NCBI GenBank assembly: GCA_963732845.1
Contig: CAVTBE010000011.1
Coordinates: 248,001-312,000 of the forward strand
Length of the DNA stretch: 64,000 nt
Source: CAVSRC01 sp963732845
Lineage (GTDB): Bacteria > Pseudomonadota > Alphaproteobacteria > Rhizobiales > Kaistiaceae
Direction: 5' to 3'
Shown here: positions 33,664 to 40,828 of the stretch, piece by piece
Position numbering within the stretch: position 1 is the first letter of the stretch
How the letters are laid out: each line of letters starts with the position of its first letter
Made by a program: the position numbers and the translations under genes
Notes under the pieces: model-generated
Database searches by the model: none
Seen by the model: the letters and a program-made list of their open reading frames with translations, nothing else
What the model was told of the DNA's origin: nothing

Positions 33664-34272
33664 ATGGTCACGCGAGGCTTTTTCGGGCACCGCCCGAGCG
33701 AGGAAGAGGCCAAGCGCCTGCCGCCGGGGCAATATCTGGAGACAGGCTTTCCGGTGCTGTCAGCCGGCCCGACGCCGATCATCAAGCCGGCGGAGTGGGG
33801 CTTCACGGTGAAGGTCGGGCCGAAGCCGGTGAAGCGCTGGAGCTTCGACGAGTTCCTGGCCCTGCCGATGAGCGACCTCAAGCGCGATATCCACTGCGTC
33901 ACCAAGTGGAGCAAGTTCGACACCGAATGGCGCGGCGTGCTGTTCGACGACATCCTCGCCGCCGCCGGCCTGGAGACGCCGCCGACCGACTATGTGCTGG
34001 CCCATTCCGAAGACGGCTATACGACCAATGTGCCGGTGAAGGACCTCATCGATGGCAAGGCAATGGTGGCGCTTACCTATGCCGGTGCTCCGCTGACTTC
34101 GGACCACGGTGGCCCGGCGCGCCTTCTGGTGCCGCATCTCTATTTCTGGAAGTCGGCCAAATGGGTGAACGCGCTGCAGTTCACCGAAAGGGACGAAGCG
34201 GGGTTCTGGGAGCTGCGCGGCTATCATATATATGGCGACCCGTGGCGCGAGCAGCGCTTCACGGGCGACTGA
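33664..34272 (+). CDS. Sulfite oxidase-like molybdopterin oxidoreductase, cytosolic
   Basis: A 202-residue single molybdopterin domain of the sulfite-oxidase superfamily (YuiH-like). The Mo-ligating cysteine is C78 in DIHCVTKWSKFD, and the cofactor region continues through YVLAHSEDGYTTNVP and AYLFWK-like HLYFWKSAKWVN. There is no Tat signal, unlike periplasmic MsrP/YedY, so it should be cytoplasmic. ATG at 33664 is preferred (GGAAGGGGG upstream) over ATG 33643. The next gene, 11 bases downstream, is a flavin reductase that probably supplies electrons. The physiological substrate is unknown. Confidence 0.9.
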   Translation: MVTRGFFGHRPSEEEAKRLPPGQYLETGFPVLSAGPTPIIKPAEWGFTVKVGPKPVKRWSFDEFLALPMSDLKRDIHCVTKWSKFDTEWRGVLFDDILAAAGLETPPTDYVLAHSEDGYTTNVPVKDLIDGKAMVALTYAGAPLTSDHGGPARLLVPHLYFWKSAKWVNALQFTERDEAGFWELRGYHIYGDPWREQRFTGD

Positions 34273-34283
34273 CAGGCGGTCAA

Positions 34284-35072
34284 ATGGATCAGATGATTGT
34301 GCCGGGCGGACGTCTCGCCTGGCAGGAAGCGACGGTGGTGGCGATCCGCCCGCTGACGCCGCGCATGAAGAGCTTTCGCCTGGCGGCGCCGGGCTGGCGC
34401 GGCTTCCGCGCCGGGCAGCATGTCGACGTGCGCCTGACGGCGCCGGACGGCTACCAGGCCGAGCGCAGTTATTCGATCGGCTCGGCACCGGAAGCCGCCG
34501 AAATCGAACTGATCGTCGAGCGGCTGGACGATGGCGAGGTCTCGCCCTTCTTCCATGAGATCGTCCAGCCCGGCGACACGATCGAGCTGCGCGGGCCGAT
34601 CGGCGGTCATTTCACCTGGGAGCGCAAGGATGGCGGGCCGCTGCTCCTGGTTGGCGGCGGCTCCGGCGTGGTGCCGCTCCTGTCGATGCTGCGCCACCGC
34701 GCCGCCGTAGCGCCCGATGTGCCGGCGGCGCTGGTCTATTCGGCGCGGGCATCGGACGAGCTGGTCGATGCCGACGAGCTGCTGCGGCGGGCGGAAGGCG
34801 AGGCGAACTTCTCGCTGTTCGTAACGCTGACGCGCGACAGCGCGGTGGCCGCGCCGTTCCGCACGGGGCGCATCGCGGCGCCGTTGATCGGCGAGGCGCT
34901 CGCCGGCTTCGCCACCCTGCCGCGCCACAGCTATGTCTGCGGCTCGACCGGCTTCGTCGATTCCGTCACCCGGCTGCTGCTCGACATGAACGTGCCGTTC
35001 CCGTCGATCAAGACGGAGCGCTATGGCGGCGATCCGGCACGCCACGACGCTTCCGGCCCGCCCGGGCCGTAA
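34284..35072 (+). CDS. Ferredoxin-NADP reductase-type FAD/NAD(P) oxidoreductase
   Basis: A 262-residue flavoprotein with the FAD motif ERSYSIGS (R61-S64 core), the NAD(P) phosphate loop LLVGGGSGVVPLLSMLRH near residues 121-138, and the C-terminal cofactor motif SYVCGSTGFVDSVTRLL. There is no fused [2Fe-2S] domain, so it passes electrons to a separate partner. The gene starts 11 bases after the molybdopterin protein gene, and the two form a probable two-component oxidoreductase. The gene ends just before the convergent dsbB. Confidence 0.92.
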   Translation: MDQMIVPGGRLAWQEATVVAIRPLTPRMKSFRLAAPGWRGFRAGQHVDVRLTAPDGYQAERSYSIGSAPEAAEIELIVERLDDGEVSPFFHEIVQPGDTIELRGPIGGHFTWERKDGGPLLLVGGGSGVVPLLSMLRHRAAVAPDVPAALVYSARASDELVDADELLRRAEGEANFSLFVTLTRDSAVAAPFRTGRIAAPLIGEALAGFATLPRHSYVCGSTGFVDSVTRLLLDMNVPFPSIKTERYGGDPARHDASGPPGP

Positions 35073-35101
35073 TCGCGGCAGATCTTCAGGGCTTCAGAAA
35101 A

Positions 35102-35662
35102 TCAGGCGGTACGCGCCGTGGGAGCGCGGAGGCGCGCGAAGAACGCGCCGAAGAGGGCGGCGACCGTCAGCCCTGCCGAGATGACCGTGTTCCACCCGGC
35201 GAAGGACAGGCCGAACATGCGCCATGTCACCTCGGTGCAGGAGACGACCTGGATGTTCTGGATCTGGCTGAGAAGGTCGCCGGTGGTTGCGGTCGCTGGG
35301 CCGCCGCTGCCGCTGCAATCGGTCGGGCCCTGCCACCAGCCGTATTCGGCCCCGGTATGATAGGCGGCGAGGTAGGTGCCCCAGGCGAAGACCAGCGCGG
35401 TGAGGACCAGCGCCCCACGCGTCAGCCAGGGCGGACCGCCGTACCAGGCAGAGGCGAGCGCCACCAGCGCCAGCGGAATGCCGACGTAGTAGGACATGCG
35501 CTCCTGGTAGCAGAGCTCGCAGGGGATATAGCCGCCGATCAGCTGAAAGCCCCAGGCGCCGGCGATGGTGGCCAGCGCCAGGACAAAAACCCCGCCGGCG
35601 ACGATTTCCGGACGACGGCACAGGGCCACAAGAGCGGGGGGACTGAAGGAGACAGACATCAT
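35102..35662 (-). CDS. dsbB: Disulfide bond formation protein B
   Basis: A quinone-linked membrane protein that reoxidises DsbA. The 186-residue protein has four spans. The first redox pair is C48-E-L-C51 in IPCELCYQERM. The second periplasmic pair is C116 (PTDCSGSGG) and C142 (VVSCTEVTW). No dsbA gene is present in the window. Two ATG codons in tandem (35662, 35659) could start it and neither has a clear Shine-Dalgarno. It is transcribed in the same direction as, and downstream of, yqaA. Confidence 0.93.
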   Translation of the reverse strand: MMSVSFSPPALVALCRRPEIVAGGVFVLALATIAGAWGFQLIGGYIPCELCYQERMSYYVGIPLALVALASAWYGGPPWLTRGALVLTALVFAWGTYLAAYHTGAEYGWWQGPTDCSGSGGPATATTGDLLSQIQNIQVVSCTEVTWRMFGLSFAGWNTVISAGLTVAALFGAFFARLRAPTARTA

Positions 35663-35665
35663 TGT

Positions 35666-35758
35666 TCAGAGCAGATAGCGGACGCCACCGGAACCGGCAA
35701 GCAGCAGCACCATGAAAATCACGAAAACGGTGAAATCAAGGCCGTAGCGCCGGTGCGC
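35666..35758 (-). other. Hydrophobic 30-codon open stretch in frame after the yqaA stop
   Basis: Directly after the TGA of the yqaA gene and in the same frame, 30 sense codons run to a second TGA four bases before dsbB. They encode RRYGLDFTVFVIFMVLLLAG and a short tail, a plausible membrane helix. Only internal GTG and ATG codons are available as starts. It may be chance, a small peptide gene, or a C-terminal extension cut off by a stop mutation. Confidence 0.3.
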
Positions 35759-36343
35759 TCAGGCCATTCGCAATGCCAGATAGAGCAGGATGAGGATGGC
35801 GGCAACGCCGCCGGCAATGGCGCCAAGGCGATGTTCGATGAAGGTGCGGATCGGCTCGCCGTAGCGGCGCAACAACCAGGCAAGGGCGAAGAAGCGGGCA
35901 CCGCGGGCGAGGATCGCCGAGCCGATGAACAGCCAGATGTTCACGCCCGCCGCGCCCGACAGGATGGTGACGACCTTGATCGGCGGCAGATGGGCGAGGC
36001 CGGAGGTGACCAGCATCAGCAGGATGGCGTCGCGGCTGGAGGAGGAGCGCAGCGCCTCGAAGGTGTCGAGCTTGCCGTAGAAGGCGAGGACCGGCTGCGC
36101 GATGGCCTCGTAGGCGAAATGGCCGATCACCCAGCCGAGAATGCCGCCGGCGACCGATGCCACCGTGGCCACCAGCGCATAGCGCCAGACCCGGTCGCGG
36201 CGGGCCAGCGCCATCGGCAGGAACAGGACGTCGGCCGGGACCAGAAAGAAGGAGCTTTCGATGAAGGCGATGACCGCCAGCCACACTTCGGCGCTCCTGC
36301 GCTCGGCAAGCGACATCGTCCAGTCGTAGAGGCGGCGCAGCAT
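35759..36343 (-). CDS. yqaA: YqaA family (VTT/DedA-like) membrane protein
   Basis: A 194-residue membrane protein with the SNARE-associated/VTT-type fold. Motifs are WLAVIAFIESSFFLVPADVLFLPMALA near residues 21-47, GGILGWVIGHFAYEAIAQPVL and LAHLPPIKVVTILSGAAGVNIWLF. Relatives (DedA) act in undecaprenyl-phosphate or lipid translocation; YqaA itself is uncharacterised. It lies upstream of dsbB on the same strand and is divergent from tRNA-Leu. An in-frame hydrophobic stretch follows its stop codon. Confidence 0.88.
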   Translation of the reverse strand: MLRRLYDWTMSLAERRSAEVWLAVIAFIESSFFLVPADVLFLPMALARRDRVWRYALVATVASVAGGILGWVIGHFAYEAIAQPVLAFYGKLDTFEALRSSSSRDAILLMLVTSGLAHLPPIKVVTILSGAAGVNIWLFIGSAILARGARFFALAWLLRRYGEPIRTFIEHRLGAIAGGVAAILILLYLALRMA

Positions 36344-36402
36344 GGCGGTTTCTCTAGTCTGCGGTAACGAGGCTGTCCAGCGGGTCCGGGTAACGATCGC
36401 GT

Positions 36403-36431
36403 TTGACCGTCGCCCGGCCGTTCCGTATATC
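36403..36431 (+). promoter_or_regulatory. Sigma-70-type promoter of tRNA-Leu
   Basis: A -35 box TTGACC (36403-36408) and -10 box TATATC (36426-36431) are separated by exactly 17 bases. The -10 box ends 11 bases before the mature tRNA 5' end at 36443, a fitting distance for a short leader. This is the clearest housekeeping promoter in the window. Confidence 0.7.
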
Positions 36432-36442
36432 CGGGCCCCGAA

Positions 36443-36529
36443 GCCCCTGTGGCGGAACTGGCAGACGCGACAGACTCAAAATCTGTTGCCCGAAAGGGCG
36501 TACCCGTTCGACCCGGGTCAGGGGCACCA
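36443..36529 (+). tRNA. tRNA-Leu (anticodon CAA)
   Basis: The acceptor stem GCCCCTG (36443-36449) pairs exactly with CAGGGGC (36519-36525), followed by discriminator A and an encoded CCA (36527-36529). The anticodon stem ACAGA/TCTGT encloses CTCAAAA, placing CAA at positions 34-36, which reads UUG. The long variable arm typical of leucine tRNA (GCCCGAAAGGGCG) and the T-arm loop GTTCGAC are present. Total length is 87 bases. It has its own promoter upstream. Confidence 0.97.
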
Positions 36530-37053
36530 AATCCATCCGCCGCCCAAGCTGACGGCGACCGACGTGTCCGTCAGCCGCATACGCCCTGATCGTCATTGCG
36601 GACCGCGCAGACGATGGCTGCGCCGCGGGTCTTTCCGTAGGTCACCATGACGCGGGCCTCGAACCAGGCCCACTTGGCGCGCGTATCGGCGACCGCGGCG
36701 GCAACGGCGCGGGCGAAGTTGCCTTGCACGGCGCCGCGCTTCGAGGTGCCCACACCGGCCCTGCCGGTGCGCGGATCGATCGGGCCGGTGTCCTTGTTGA
36801 GGTCGGCGTGGCGCACATGGCCGCTGCAATGGAGCTTCTCGGGGATGCCGTCGAAGCAGCCGCTCATCAGTCCGGCCGGCGGCGCGGTGCGCTGGCCGGG
36901 ATCGAGCCACGGCGCGGGGCCGCTGTTGCCGAGACCCGGCGGGTTGGCGAGACCGATGGGACCGGCGGCAGGCTGATCGACCCAGTTGGTATGAGCGTAG
37001 AAATCCTGCGCCGCGTGGAAGGCGAGGCCGAGGTTCTCCAGCACGTTGCATGT

Positions 37054-37064
37054 GTGGACGCCCC
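37054..37064. repeat. Right subterminal inverted repeat of the IS
   Basis: GTGGACGCCCC on the plus strand, three bases inside the right end of the element (the end distal to the transposase start). It is the inverse of the copy at 38407-38417. Confidence 0.85.
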
Positions 37065-37111
37065 GGTTAATGCAAGAGGACTTCGGTCGATTTCGGAAAA
37101 TGTGGTCAGGT

Positions 37112-37241
37112 GCGGTCATGTGTCCGGCCTCATTGATGCGGCCTTTCTCATGCCGCGGGCCCGTATGGAGATGCGCGGATCAAGCCCAAACACTTCGGCG
37201 AGCTCGAAGGCTCTGTGCAACGGACTGGTTTCCTTGATCCG
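37112..37241 (-). ncRNA. Candidate guide RNA (bridge/seek RNA) of the IS1111 element
   Basis: Lies in the right-end non-coding region, where IS1111-group guide RNAs are encoded. A 9-bp stem (37233-37241 with 37176-37184) encloses an AAAC/GTTT stem and an internal loop. The 5' side of that loop (37222-37215, CGTTGCAC) is complementary to GTGCAACG of the insertion site; the 3' side (37197-37191, CGAAGTG) is identical to CGAAGTG of the site. A second GCGG/CCGC-closed loop (37112-37156) has CCGCATCA (7 of 8 complementary to the left element end TGATGGGG) and ACACATGA (identical to the circle junction). RNA ends are not known; the coordinates span the guide segments. Confidence 0.65.
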
Positions 37242-37316
37242 GTCTCTTTGACCATTTTTTCCTTACCCGTCCTTCGCCCTTCTCACATCCTGACGGTCAT
37301 TTCGGCTTTGGCTTGA

Positions 37317-38339
37317 TCAGGCCGCCGCCGAACTCAAATAGCCCTCCTTCTTTGTCGTGATCGCCCAGGCCATCCGCGCCATCTTGTTGGCCAAGGCAGT
37401 TGCCACCAGCAGGCGCGGTTTGCGCGCCAGCATCCGGGCCAGCCATGACCCTTGTGGTGCACCGTTGCGGCTCGCCCAGCGAACTACCGCCATCGCACCG
37501 ATGATCAGCAGGCGTCGAATATCGCGCTGACCCATTTTCGATGTTTTGCCCAATACCGGTTTGCCGCCGGTGGATTTCTGCCGTGGTGTGAGCCCGCACC
37601 AAGCCGCAAAATCCCGGCCGTTGCGAAAGTTCTGCATCGGCGGGGCGAAAGCTTGCAGGGCCGCCGCACAGATAGGACCGACGCCGGGGATCGTCATCAG
37701 CCGGGCGGTGTCTTCGTCCGCCTTGCTGCCTTCACGAATATCTCGTTCCAGCGTCTTGATCGTCGCGGAGCAATCCTCAATCCGCTCCAGATACAGCCGC
37801 CCGAGCGCGCGCACCGACTCACGAAGGCCGGAACCGGGATCATCAACAGCCTCTGCGAGCCGGCCAATATGGACGATGCCTTTCGGAGCGATGACGCCAA
37901 ATTCAGCCAAATGTCCCCTCAATGCATTGATCATCTGCGTGCGTTGGCGCACCAGAAGATCGCGTGTGCGGAACACCATGCTGCGCTCCTGCTGCGCTTC
38001 GCTCTTCACCGCCGCAAAGCGCATGGTCGGTCGCGACGCCGCCTCGGCAATCGCTTCAGCATCGGCCGCATCATTCTTTTGCCGCTTCACAAACGGCTTC
38101 ACATAGATCGGCGGTATCAGCCTGACTTCATGGCTCAGCTTGGCAATCTCGCGGCCCCAGTAATGGGCGCTGGCGCAGCTTTCCATCGCCACCAAACTCG
38201 GCGGAACTTGCGCCAGAAAATCCAGCATTCGCGCACGCGACAGCTTCTTGCGAAATATCACCGAGCCATCCGCCCCCGCGCCGTGTAACTGAAAGCTCCG
38301 CTTTGCCAGATCAATCCCGATAATGCTAACTTTGCTCAC
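37317..38339 (-). CDS. IS110 family transposase (IS1111 group)
   Basis: A 340-residue DEDD recombinase. The RuvC-like domain has D10 (IIGIDLAKRS), E53 (AMESCAS), and D90 and D93 (KNDAADAEAI). The C-terminal Tnp_20 domain has IPGVGPICAAAL (a helix-hairpin-helix-like segment) and the catalytic serine S256 in LTPRQKSTGGK. All key residues are intact, so the element may still be active. The GTG start follows GAGGAGG by eight bases. The long right-end non-coding sequence immediately downstream probably encodes its guide RNA. Confidence 0.95.
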   Translation of the reverse strand: MSKVSIIGIDLAKRSFQLHGAGADGSVIFRKKLSRARMLDFLAQVPPSLVAMESCASAHYWGREIAKLSHEVRLIPPIYVKPFVKRQKNDAADAEAIAEAASRPTMRFAAVKSEAQQERSMVFRTRDLLVRQRTQMINALRGHLAEFGVIAPKGIVHIGRLAEAVDDPGSGLRESVRALGRLYLERIEDCSATIKTLERDIREGSKADEDTARLMTIPGVGPICAAALQAFAPPMQNFRNGRDFAAWCGLTPRQKSTGGKPVLGKTSKMGQRDIRRLLIIGAMAVVRWASRNGAPQGSWLARMLARKPRLLVATALANKMARMAWAITTKKEGYLSSAAA

Positions 38340-38406
38340 GGACGTTTCCTCCTCGCTCGGCGGTTCCTAAACACCGCCATCTTGGCACTCTCTGATGCCG
38401 TCAGGA

Positions 38407-38417
38407 GGGGCGTCCAC
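38407..38417. repeat. Left subterminal inverted repeat of the IS
   Basis: GGGGCGTCCAC on the plus strand, seven bases inside the left end when TG of the crossover is counted with the element. Exact inverse of the copy at 37054-37064. Confidence 0.85.
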
Positions 38418-38901
38418 CCCATCACTTCGCCCGGCCGGGCTTGCCGTTGTAGGTGCACGAGACGAAGGATGGGATCTCGGCGGAATCGATGTGGCCGTTG
38501 CGGTCGGCGGTGGCGCCGGCGGCCTTCACCGCGGCGTTGAGGTGGGCAAAGATGCCTGCGCGGCAGGCGGAGAGCCGTTCCAGCGCCGCCGCGGCGCTCT
38601 GCGGATAGCCCGGCGCGTCGAGATGGTCGCCGCCGTCGCAATGGGCCGCCTTCGTGCTGAGCAGGCCGCGGTCGGGCCGGTCCGGCGCCCCCACGGCGCC
38701 GAAGGAGCCGCGCTTTCCGGCGATCTCGTCCGTGGTATCGGGCCCCAGACGATAGACCGACAGCGCGGCACGGGTGATGCGCTCGTGCTCGGCCTGCTGG
38801 CCGGCGACATTGACCGAGCCGAAGGCGAGCACGCCGCCGGTCAGGCAGAAAAAAGCCGCGGCTGCCGCGGCGGTGGATCTGAGCATCGCGCGTTCCCCCC
38901 G

Positions 38902-40746
38902 TTATTCCGCCAGGACGGCGGTCGCTTCGTCTGTCGGCACTTCCTTCCCGGTCTTGACTTCGGCGGCCTGTTTGTGGCGCTCAAACTGCAGGTGATAGAG
39001 GCGGGCGTAGTTCTTGCCGAGCGCCAGAAGCTCGCTGTGGCGCCCCTGTTCGACGATGTGGCCGTCGACCATGACGCAGATCTTGTCGGCGCCGAGCACA
39101 GTCGACAGGCGGTGGGCGATGACGATGGTGGTGCGGCCCTGGCGCAGATGCTCGAAGGCGAGCTGGACATGATGCTCGGATTCGGTGTCGAGCGCCGAGG
39201 TCGCCTCGTCGAGCAGGATGATGCGCGCGTCGCGCAGCATGGCCCGTGCAATGGCAATGCGCTGGCGCTGGCCGCCGGAGAGCTGCATGGCATTGTCGCC
39301 GAGTTCGGTGTCGTAGCCGTTCTCGGTCGCCATGATGAAATCGTGGGCCATGGCGTTCCCGGCGGCGCGCTCGACGTCGGCGTCGCTGGCGTCGGGCCGG
39401 CCGAAGCGGATGTTCTCGCGGATGGTGTCGTGAAAGAGGGAGATGTCCTGGCTGACCAGCGCGATATGGTCGCGCAGGCTGGAGATTTTCACCTCGGCGA
39501 TGTTCTGCCCGTCGATCAGCACGCGGCCGCTGTCGACGTCGAAGAAGCGTTCGATGAGTGCAATCACCGTGCTCTTGCCGGCACCTGAGGGGCCGACGAG
39601 CGCGGTGGTCTGGCCGCCGGCGGCGGTGAAATCGAGGCCGTGGAACAATCTGGCGGCGCCGTGATAGGCGAAATCGACCTTGTCGAAGGCGACTTCGCCC
39701 TTGGTGATGCCGAGCGCCGGTCCGTCCTCATTCGTGTTGATGGTCGGTGGCGTGTCGAGGAGCTCGTACATGAGGCGCACGCCGACGAGCCCCGCCTCCA
39801 GCGAAATCTGCATACGGGCGAGCCGCTTGGCGGGTTCGTAGGCGAGCGCGATGGCGGCGATGAAGGACATCAACGCGCCCGGCTGCACGCCGAAATAGAT
39901 GGTCTGGTAGCCGGCCCACAGCACGATCATGGCGATGGCAAAGCCGCCGAGCACTTCCATCAGGGGACTGGTGCGGGCGCTGATCTGCACGATCTTGTCG
40001 GCGCGGGCCTGGACGTCGGCAATTGAGGCTGCCATGCGCTTGCGCATGGTGCCTTCGAGATTGAACGCCTTGACAATGCGGATGCCGGTGGCGGTCTCCT
40101 GCATGTCGGAGACGATCCGCGTCAGCGACCAGAACTGGGCACGGGCGACGCCGCGCACGCGCTTGATCAGCTTGTTGATGGCGAAGATGGAGATCGGCCC
40201 GACGACCAGAATGATCACCGACATCGTCGGGCTCTGGATGAACATCACGATGATCAGCCCGACCAGCGACAGGAAGTCGCGGCCGGCGGAGTTGATCACC
40301 GTGTCGAGGACCTGGCGCGCCGCCGTGGCGTTGTGCGACATGCGCGTGACCAGGTCGCTGGCCGGCGTGCGATTGTAGAAGTCGACGCCGAGATTGAGCA
40401 TGTGGTCGAAGAGGCGGCCCTGGACACGCGCCACGACCGCGTTGCCGATGCGCCCGAGGGTGACCGAACTGGCGTAGAGGCTGTAGCCGCGGATGAAACC
40501 GTTGGTGACGATGACCGCCGTCAGGACCCACAGCATGGTGGCGTCGCGGTCGAAGAACACCTTGTTGATGATATCCTTGATCAACCAGGCGTTGAGCGCC
40601 GTGGTGCCGGCGATGATCAGGCTGAGGGCGATGGCCCAGGCATAGCGCCCGGCGAATTCGCGTCCCGTCTCGCGGAGCAGCCGGTTGATCAGGCCGAGCG
40701 AGCCGTCGCGGGCGATTTTCGGCAGTTTCAGGCCAACGGCCATCAT
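38902..40746 (-). CDS. MsbA-like ABC transporter, fused permease and ATPase
   Basis: A 614-residue half-transporter: six membrane helices (residues 30-330) with the type I exporter fold, then an ATPase. Walker A is GPSGAGKST, the signature LSGGQRQR, Walker B IILLDEATSALD and the H-loop IAHRLST. The membrane region FDHMLNLGVDFYNRTPASDLVTRMSHNA and FFDVDSGRVLIDGQNI resemble MsbA-type lipid flippases, so lipid A or another lipid is the likely cargo. It would act as a homodimer. Two ATG codons in tandem (40746, 40743) may start it. Confidence 0.92.
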   Translation of the reverse strand: MMAVGLKLPKIARDGSLGLINRLLRETGREFAGRYAWAIALSLIIAGTTALNAWLIKDIINKVFFDRDATMLWVLTAVIVTNGFIRGYSLYASSVTLGRIGNAVVARVQGRLFDHMLNLGVDFYNRTPASDLVTRMSHNATAARQVLDTVINSAGRDFLSLVGLIIVMFIQSPTMSVIILVVGPISIFAINKLIKRVRGVARAQFWSLTRIVSDMQETATGIRIVKAFNLEGTMRKRMAASIADVQARADKIVQISARTSPLMEVLGGFAIAMIVLWAGYQTIYFGVQPGALMSFIAAIALAYEPAKRLARMQISLEAGLVGVRLMYELLDTPPTINTNEDGPALGITKGEVAFDKVDFAYHGAARLFHGLDFTAAGGQTTALVGPSGAGKSTVIALIERFFDVDSGRVLIDGQNIAEVKISSLRDHIALVSQDISLFHDTIRENIRFGRPDASDADVERAAGNAMAHDFIMATENGYDTELGDNAMQLSGGQRQRIAIARAMLRDARIILLDEATSALDTESEHHVQLAFEHLRQGRTTIVIAHRLSTVLGADKICVMVDGHIVEQGRHSELLALGKNYARLYHLQFERHKQAAEVKTGKEVPTDEATAVLAE

Positions 40747-40828
40747 CCGGTCCTAGGTTTCAAGCAGATCGGCGGGGCGCACTCTCGTCTGAAGACGGTC
40801 GCCATTGCAACCCCGAAAACCGGCCCGC

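Larger units (their letters stand above)
37051..38424 (-). mobile_element. IS110 family, IS1111-group insertion sequence
   Basis: A 1374-base element with one transposase gene, a short left non-coding end of 85 bases and a longer right non-coding end of 266 bases. An 11-base subterminal inverted repeat, GTGGACGCCCC, lies 7 bases from the left end and 3 bases from the right end. That 7/3 spacing and the subterminal position are hallmarks of the IS1111 group. No flanking duplication is present beyond a TG shared at the crossover, as expected. The boundaries follow from the interrupted host gene, with a two-base (TG) ambiguity. Confidence 0.9.
36571..38886 (-). pseudogene. Secreted HxxxD...HxNW (Het-C / zinc phospholipase C-like) protein, split by IS insertion
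   Basis: One gene now in two pieces. The 5' part (38886 to 38425, 154 codons) begins MLRSTAAAAAAFF, a signal peptide, then GQQAEHERITRAAL, and ends NGKPGRAK. The 3' part (37050 to 36571) resumes CNVLENLGLAFHAAQDFYAHTNWVD, a motif with the His/Asp pattern of zinc phospholipase C and Het-C-like proteins. Removing 37051-38424 restores an uninterrupted 313-residue frame reading ...AK-CN.... Similar rhizobial proteins may be those annotated CinY, which I recall without certainty. The two fragments alone are unlikely to work: the metal-binding motifs are divided between them. Confidence 0.85.

Noticed and set aside
37081..37119. Start of a 182-codon protein reading from the IS right end into the 3' half of the broken gene
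   Set aside because: The first 23 codons are IS-derived and would need a TTG start; the frame is a by-product of the insertion and is better treated as part of the pseudogene.
37272..37279. GGGCGAAG in the IS right end, an 8-base match to the left half of the insertion site
   Set aside because: It lies outside the 9-bp stem that contains the other target match. CGAAGTG at 37191-37197 is in the correct loop opposite CGTTGCAC and covers the TG core, so it is the better guide segment.
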